A stretch of DNA of 54,555 nucleotides, from positions 1 through 54,555 of the forward strand of contig NZ_JAQIFT010000065.1 in NCBI RefSeq assembly GCF_027857615.1. The letters are read 5' to 3'. Positions 50,928 to 54,555 of the stretch are shown one piece after another. Position 1 is the stretch's first letter. Each line of letters opens with the position of its first letter. Source of the stretch: Holtiella tumoricola (lineage in GTDB: Bacteria > Bacillota > Clostridia > Lachnospirales > Cellulosilyticaceae). A program made the position numbers and the translations under genes. Below the pieces are notes generated by a model, which saw nothing but the letters and a program-made list of their open reading frames with translations, did not search any database and had not been told where the DNA came from.

Positions 50928-51632
50928 CTATTTTTTCTTGCCTAAATAAGCTTCTTGAATCTTTTCATTATGAAGCAATCCTATCCCTGTTCCTTCTAAA
51001 ATAATATTTCCTGTTTCTAAAACATAACCATAGTCTGCACATTTTAAGGCTAGGTTGGCATTTTGCTCTATGAGTAAGATGGTCATCCCCTCTTGATGAA
51101 TGGTCTTGATAATCTCAAAGATATCTCGAATAACTAAAGGTGCTAATCCGAGGGACGGTTCATCCATCATAAGCACTTTAGGCTTAGACATGAGCGCGCG
51201 TGCCACAGCTAACATTTGTTGTTCCCCACCTGAAAGAGTTCCTGCCATCTGCCAATGCCTTGACTTTAAAATAGGAAAGAGGTTATAAACCCACTCTATA
51301 TCTGATGCTAAATCATCTTTACGAAGATAGGCACCAATCTTAATATTTTCTAATACCGTTAAGTTCGGAAAGATACGTCTTCCCTCTGGTACAAGTGAGA
51401 TACCACTACTCACAATTTGATTAGTACTTACCCCCATAATGCTTTGCCCATCTAATAAAATATCACCCGAGTCTGCTTTTACCAGCCCCATAATAGATCT
51501 TAGAATGGTACTTTTCCCTGCGCCATTAGCACCTATCAGTGTGACAATATGGTTCTTTGGAACTTCTAGACTTACCCCTTTAACAGCTTCTATGCCTCCA
51601 TAACTTACTTTTAAATCACTGATTTTCAGCAT
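50928..51632 (-). CDS. livF: branched-chain amino acid ABC transporter ATP-binding protein LivF
   Basis: The 234-residue ATPase is one of the pair that powers uptake of leucine, isoleucine and valine. Walker A is GANGAGKSTILRSIMGL, the signature is TLSGGEQQMLAVARALM and Walker B is VLMMDEPSLGLAP; SLGLAP is typical of LivF. The start (ATG at 51632, GGGGGTG upstream) overlaps the livG end by 17 bases. It is the last gene of the operon. Confidence 0.94.
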   Translation of the reverse strand: MLKISDLKVSYGGIEAVKGVSLEVPKNHIVTLIGANGAGKSTILRSIMGLVKADSGDILLDGQSIMGVSTNQIVSSGISLVPEGRRIFPNLTVLENIKIGAYLRKDDLASDIEWVYNLFPILKSRHWQMAGTLSGGEQQMLAVARALMSKPKVLMMDEPSLGLAPLVIRDIFEIIKTIHQEGMTILLIEQNANLALKCADYGYVLETGNIILEGTGIGLLHNEKIQEAYLGKKK

Positions 51633-52395
51633 CTTCACTCACCCCCAAGTAAGCCTCTATAACCCGTTCATTTTGTTGAATCTCCTCTGCAGTTCCTCTT
51701 GCAATTAACTTTCCAAAGTCTAAAACATAAATACGATCTGATATTTCCATAACTAAATCCATATGATGCTCAATCATAAAAACTGTTAAGTGAAAGGTAT
51801 CTCGAATACGCTTAATAAACTGAGTCAGTTCCAACGTTTCTTGAGGGTTCATCCCTGCTGCTGGCTCATCTAAAAGTAAAAGCTGTGGTTTGGTCGCTAA
51901 AGCCCTGGCAATCTCTAAGTGACGCTGCTGCCCATAAGGCAAACTACTTGCCTTTTCATCTTTCACCTCTAATAAGCCAACTGTTTTTAGTAACTCAAGG
52001 GCTTGCTCCTTCATCCCCTCTTCTTCTTTCCTTGCCTTGCCTGTTCTAAATACTGTGCTAAAGAAGTTATTTTGTAAATTCATATGCTGAGGAATAAGCA
52101 CATTTTCAAATACTGTCATTTCTTTAAATAGACGAATGTTTTGAAAGGTACGTGCAATCCCCTTTCTTGTAATACGGTCTACCCGCATGCCTGTGATGTC
52201 TTGCCCTTTAAACTGAACCTTTCCCTGTGTTGGTTCATAAACACCCGTCACTACGTTAAAAACCGTTGTTTTCCCTGCACCATTGGGCCCAATAAGTGCA
52301 ACGATCTCACCTTCATGTACTTCTAAATCAAGTCCATCTATAGCTACAACACCACCAAATTGCATCATAATCTGACTAAGGTTTAAAACATCCAT
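51616..52395 (-). CDS. livG: branched-chain amino acid ABC transporter ATP-binding protein LivG
   Basis: The 259-residue ATPase partners LivF. Walker A is GPNGAGKTTVFNVVTGVY, with the LivG-specific RTFQNIRLFKEMTVFENVLI block. The signature is LPYGQQRHLEIARAL, Walker B is LLLLDEPAAGMNP and the H-loop is IEHHMDL. The ATG at 52395 overlaps the livM stop (TAATG) with AGGAGGGG upstream; an upstream GTG (52401) is less likely. Confidence 0.95.
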   Translation of the reverse strand: MDVLNLSQIMMQFGGVVAIDGLDLEVHEGEIVALIGPNGAGKTTVFNVVTGVYEPTQGKVQFKGQDITGMRVDRITRKGIARTFQNIRLFKEMTVFENVLIPQHMNLQNNFFSTVFRTGKARKEEEGMKEQALELLKTVGLLEVKDEKASSLPYGQQRHLEIARALATKPQLLLLDEPAAGMNPQETLELTQFIKRIRDTFHLTVFMIEHHMDLVMEISDRIYVLDFGKLIARGTAEEIQQNERVIEAYLGVSEDAENQ

Positions 52396-53468
52396 TAGCA
52401 CCCCTCCTTTTGTTTTTTCTTATTAAATTTTGTCTTTAAGTTTTTAAAGAAAGAAGCGATGCCTTCCCAAGTAAATTCATTTTGCCCCATGATTCCCTTA
52501 CGATAATACAGTACAACCAACATTAAGATAACAGAGAAGACAACCATTCTAAGTCCTGGCCTAAAGAGAGGAATGCTAACACCAAATAAGGTTGCTGGCT
52601 CATCTAAGAACCTTAACCATTCTAGCCCTGCTGTTACAAGAAAAGCTGAAATAACTGTTCCTGAAATACTTCCCATTCCCCCTAATACAATAATCAATAA
52701 GAAGTTGTAAGTAAGGGTGAAATAAAATTGCTTTGGATCTACTGTTCCAAGTAATGCCGCAAATAACCCACCACCAATACCTGCCATAAATCCACTAATA
52801 ATAAAAGAGAGCATCTTGTGCTTAAAAAGAGAGATGCCCATAGCTTCTGCTGCTACTTCATCTTCCCTTATAGATTTAAACGCTCTGCCATAACTAGAAC
52901 GAATGAGTAAGAACATGAAGATAATAAAAAGCAGCATAATCCCAAATGTCCACCACATACTTGTAATGGTTGGGATATTTTTAATCCCTAATGCACCATT
53001 TGTAATCGTCTGTAAGTTAGTAAATACAATACGTATAATCTCTGAAAAGCCCAATGTAGCAATCGCTAGGTAATCCCCTTTTAACCTAAGCACTGGTGCC
53101 CCTATTAAAAAGGCAAAAAAGGCTGCTACAAGTCCTCCAAGTAGCAAAGCCACTACAAAAGGAAGTTGAATGTTGGCAATAGCTGGATGCATCGGTTCTA
53201 AGTAATAAACCATTTCACGTTCTGCTAAGGGTACTGTAAAAATCCCTACACAATAAGCACCAATGGCCATAAAGCCTGCTTGACCTAGTGAAAAAAGCCC
53301 TGTAAATCCATTAATCAAGTTCATAGATAACCCAAGTATGGTGTAGATGGCACATAAGTTAAGAATACGTTTTAAATAGCTATCAAAAAAGATATTGCCC
53401 AATGCAACGAAGATGCCCAGCACGATTATCGCCCCTAAAGTGAGCATCATTTTTTTCTTCTTCGTCAT
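52395..53468 (-). CDS. livM: branched-chain amino acid ABC transporter permease LivM
   Basis: The 357-residue membrane protein has about nine or ten helices. It carries the LivM signature NGFTGLFSLGQAGFMAIGAY near residue 50, a GDYLAIATLGFSEIIRI block and the typical GGMGSISGTVISAFLV in the last third. It forms the translocation channel with LivH and lies four bases downstream of livH. Confidence 0.95.
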   Translation of the reverse strand: MTKKKKMMLTLGAIIVLGIFVALGNIFFDSYLKRILNLCAIYTILGLSMNLINGFTGLFSLGQAGFMAIGAYCVGIFTVPLAEREMVYYLEPMHPAIANIQLPFVVALLLGGLVAAFFAFLIGAPVLRLKGDYLAIATLGFSEIIRIVFTNLQTITNGALGIKNIPTITSMWWTFGIMLLFIIFMFLLIRSSYGRAFKSIREDEVAAEAMGISLFKHKMLSFIISGFMAGIGGGLFAALLGTVDPKQFYFTLTYNFLLIIVLGGMGSISGTVISAFLVTAGLEWLRFLDEPATLFGVSIPLFRPGLRMVVFSVILMLVVLYYRKGIMGQNEFTWEGIASFFKNLKTKFNKKKQKEGC

Positions 53469-53471
53469 CTT

Positions 53472-54362
53472 TTACACCTTCTCTATAACTTTCTCACCCA
53501 TTAAACCACTAGGCCTTACAAGTAAAATAATGATAAGAAGTACAAAGGCAATAGCATCTCTATATCCTGTTAAACTGGTAAAACAAGCAACTAAAAGGAC
53601 TTCTACAAGTCCTAATATAAAACCACCAATAACAGCTCCTTTCACATTACCAATACCACCAATAACGGCTGCTATAAAGCATTTAAGCCCAGGCATAACC
53701 CCCATCATTGGCTGAACTTGTGGATATTTCATCCCCCATAAGATAGCACCAATAGCTGCAAGCCCTGATCCTATAGCAAAGGTTGCTCCAATAACTTTAT
53801 TAATCTCTATCCCCATAACCTTTGCAATCTCATAATCTTTAGATACTGCACGCATTGCCATTCCTAACTTGGTCTTATTAATAATAAGTAATAATAGCCC
53901 TAATAAAACTAAGGTCACTATAGGTACAACGATCATCAACGGTTGAATACTTACACCACCTATTGCTATAGGTGTGGTCATAAACGTAAACTCGGGAAAA
54001 GCTTTGGGCTTACCTGAAAACAAGAAGGTCGCTAAGTTCTCTAAGAAGAAGGATACTCCTATGGCAGAAATCAAAATAGAAGACTTAGGTGCATCCCTTA
54101 AAGGCCTATAAGCTGCTTTTTCTACTAAAGCACCAAGTATTACTGTACATATTACAACCAGTATAATAGCTATGTACCAAGGAACATGAAAAACAGTAAT
54201 ACCGAAAAAAGCAAAGTAAGCTGACATCATAAAAATATCACCATGAGCAAAATTAATTAATCTCAAAATCCCATAAACCATTGTATAACCAATGGCAATT
54301 AAGGCATATAAACTTCCTAACGAAATACCATTTGCTAGATGTTGCATCCACGTACTTAACAT
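53472..54362 (-). CDS. livH: branched-chain amino acid ABC transporter permease LivH
   Basis: The 296-residue membrane protein begins GISLGSLYALIAIGYTMVYG and has the LivH hallmarks LRLINFAHGDIFMM, SILISAIGVSFFLENL and AAVIGGIGNVKGAVIGGFIL. The ATG at 54362 has AGGAGG seven bases upstream and is preferred to 54386. It is the first gene of livHMGF. The substrate-binding protein (LivK) is not in this window and should lie upstream beyond the right edge or elsewhere. Confidence 0.95.
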   Translation of the reverse strand: MLSTWMQHLANGISLGSLYALIAIGYTMVYGILRLINFAHGDIFMMSAYFAFFGITVFHVPWYIAIILVVICTVILGALVEKAAYRPLRDAPKSSILISAIGVSFFLENLATFLFSGKPKAFPEFTFMTTPIAIGGVSIQPLMIVVPIVTLVLLGLLLLIINKTKLGMAMRAVSKDYEIAKVMGIEINKVIGATFAIGSGLAAIGAILWGMKYPQVQPMMGVMPGLKCFIAAVIGGIGNVKGAVIGGFILGLVEVLLVACFTSLTGYRDAIAFVLLIIILLVRPSGLMGEKVIEKV

Positions 54363-54444
54363 ATCATGCCTCCTTTTTCTATACATACCTTACAACTGCT
54401 TCTCTTTTGTTAAGTACACCTTGGAATACACGCTCCTACGGCTT

Positions 54445-54500
54445 CTTCTAAATATTTTAGAAGGGGTTAGCCATTAGATGCCCCCGGCAAGGCTAACCCC
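54445..54500 (-). promoter_or_regulatory. hairpins in the liv operon leader
   Basis: GGGGTTAGCC (54463-54472) pairs perfectly with GGCTAACCCC (54491-54500), and CTTCTAAA (54445-54452) pairs with TTTAGAAG (54456-54463). The GC-rich stem is 83 bases or more before livH. On the minus strand no T tract follows, so it looks like a leader structure, or the end of an upstream gene's terminator, not a classic attenuator. Confidence 0.5.
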
Positions 54501-54519
54501 TCTATCCCTACCATTTACC

Positions 54520-54555
<36 letters not shown>

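Overview
The window looks like chromosome from a low-GC Gram-positive Clostridium-type bacterium, probably a Lachnospirales/Cellulosilyticum-like anaerobe. The reasons are very AT-rich intergenic DNA, strong GGAGG ribosome binding sites, T-rich intrinsic terminators, iron-containing alcohol dehydrogenases, a ferredoxin-nitroreductase fusion, a DUF4367-type anti-sigma factor and a GH25 lysozyme, with no outer-membrane genes. Most genes lie on the minus strand. This placement is inferred from gene content only. I see no tRNA, rRNA, CRISPR array, intact transposase or phage module.

Layout from left to right. 1-5.8 kb: start of a truncated gene, then a two-component system (4984-5652, 3786-4982) next to an ABC transporter whose 881-codon permease carries an in-frame TAG. 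5.8-8.1 kb: an NhaC-family transporter under a lysine riboswitch, then a remnant of a GGDEF gene. 8.1-12.9 kb: a small protein, a FucO-like dehydrogenase with its TetR regulator and twin operators, peptide deformylase, an unknown protein and an alkylsulfatase-like metallo-hydrolase. 12.9-16.0 kb: a triple-PepSY exported protein with its two-component system. 16.0-18.5 kb: an antibiotic-resistance-type ABC-F protein behind an attenuator with short upstream ORFs, followed by a protein with an internal duplication. 18.5-23 kb: a TVP38 membrane protein, a flavin-type oxidoreductase, a WYL regulator, an AraC-phosphotransferase fusion broken by TGA and a nucleotidyltransferase-like protein. 23-26.4 kb: an alcohol dehydrogenase, acetyltransferase and cyclophilin-like lipoprotein cluster divergent from a LysR regulator. 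26.4-32.9 kb: a GLUG/coiled-coil surface protein and an MMPL exporter, divergent from a TetR regulator.

33-40.6 kb: a 5'-nucleotidase-like enzyme with a DsrE-like partner, an ECF sigma/anti-sigma pair, a YjjG phosphatase, and a MATE pump divergent from MarR. 40.6-43.1 kb: a frameshifted gene remnant, then a MerR regulator and a nitroreductase with a MerR-type 19-bp-spacer promoter. 43.3-46.7 kb: fmt, rlmH, a long gene-poor region that looks like a large plus-strand structured RNA, and a GH25 lysozyme. 46.9-50.6 kb: a heterodimeric ABC exporter behind a long structured leader. 50.9-54.4 kb: livHMGF branched-chain amino acid transporter genes, with a CTTT microsatellite at the window edge.

Many modules pair a regulator with a transporter or enzyme next to it (two-component/ABC, TetR/MMPL, MarR/MATE, MerR/nitroreductase, TetR/FucO, LysR/ADH cluster), and several have visible candidate operators. 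The best candidates for undescribed biology are the RNAs at 45265-45846 and 50250-50603, the ABC-F leader, the GLUG/MMPL pair, and the two genes interrupted by single in-frame stop codons.
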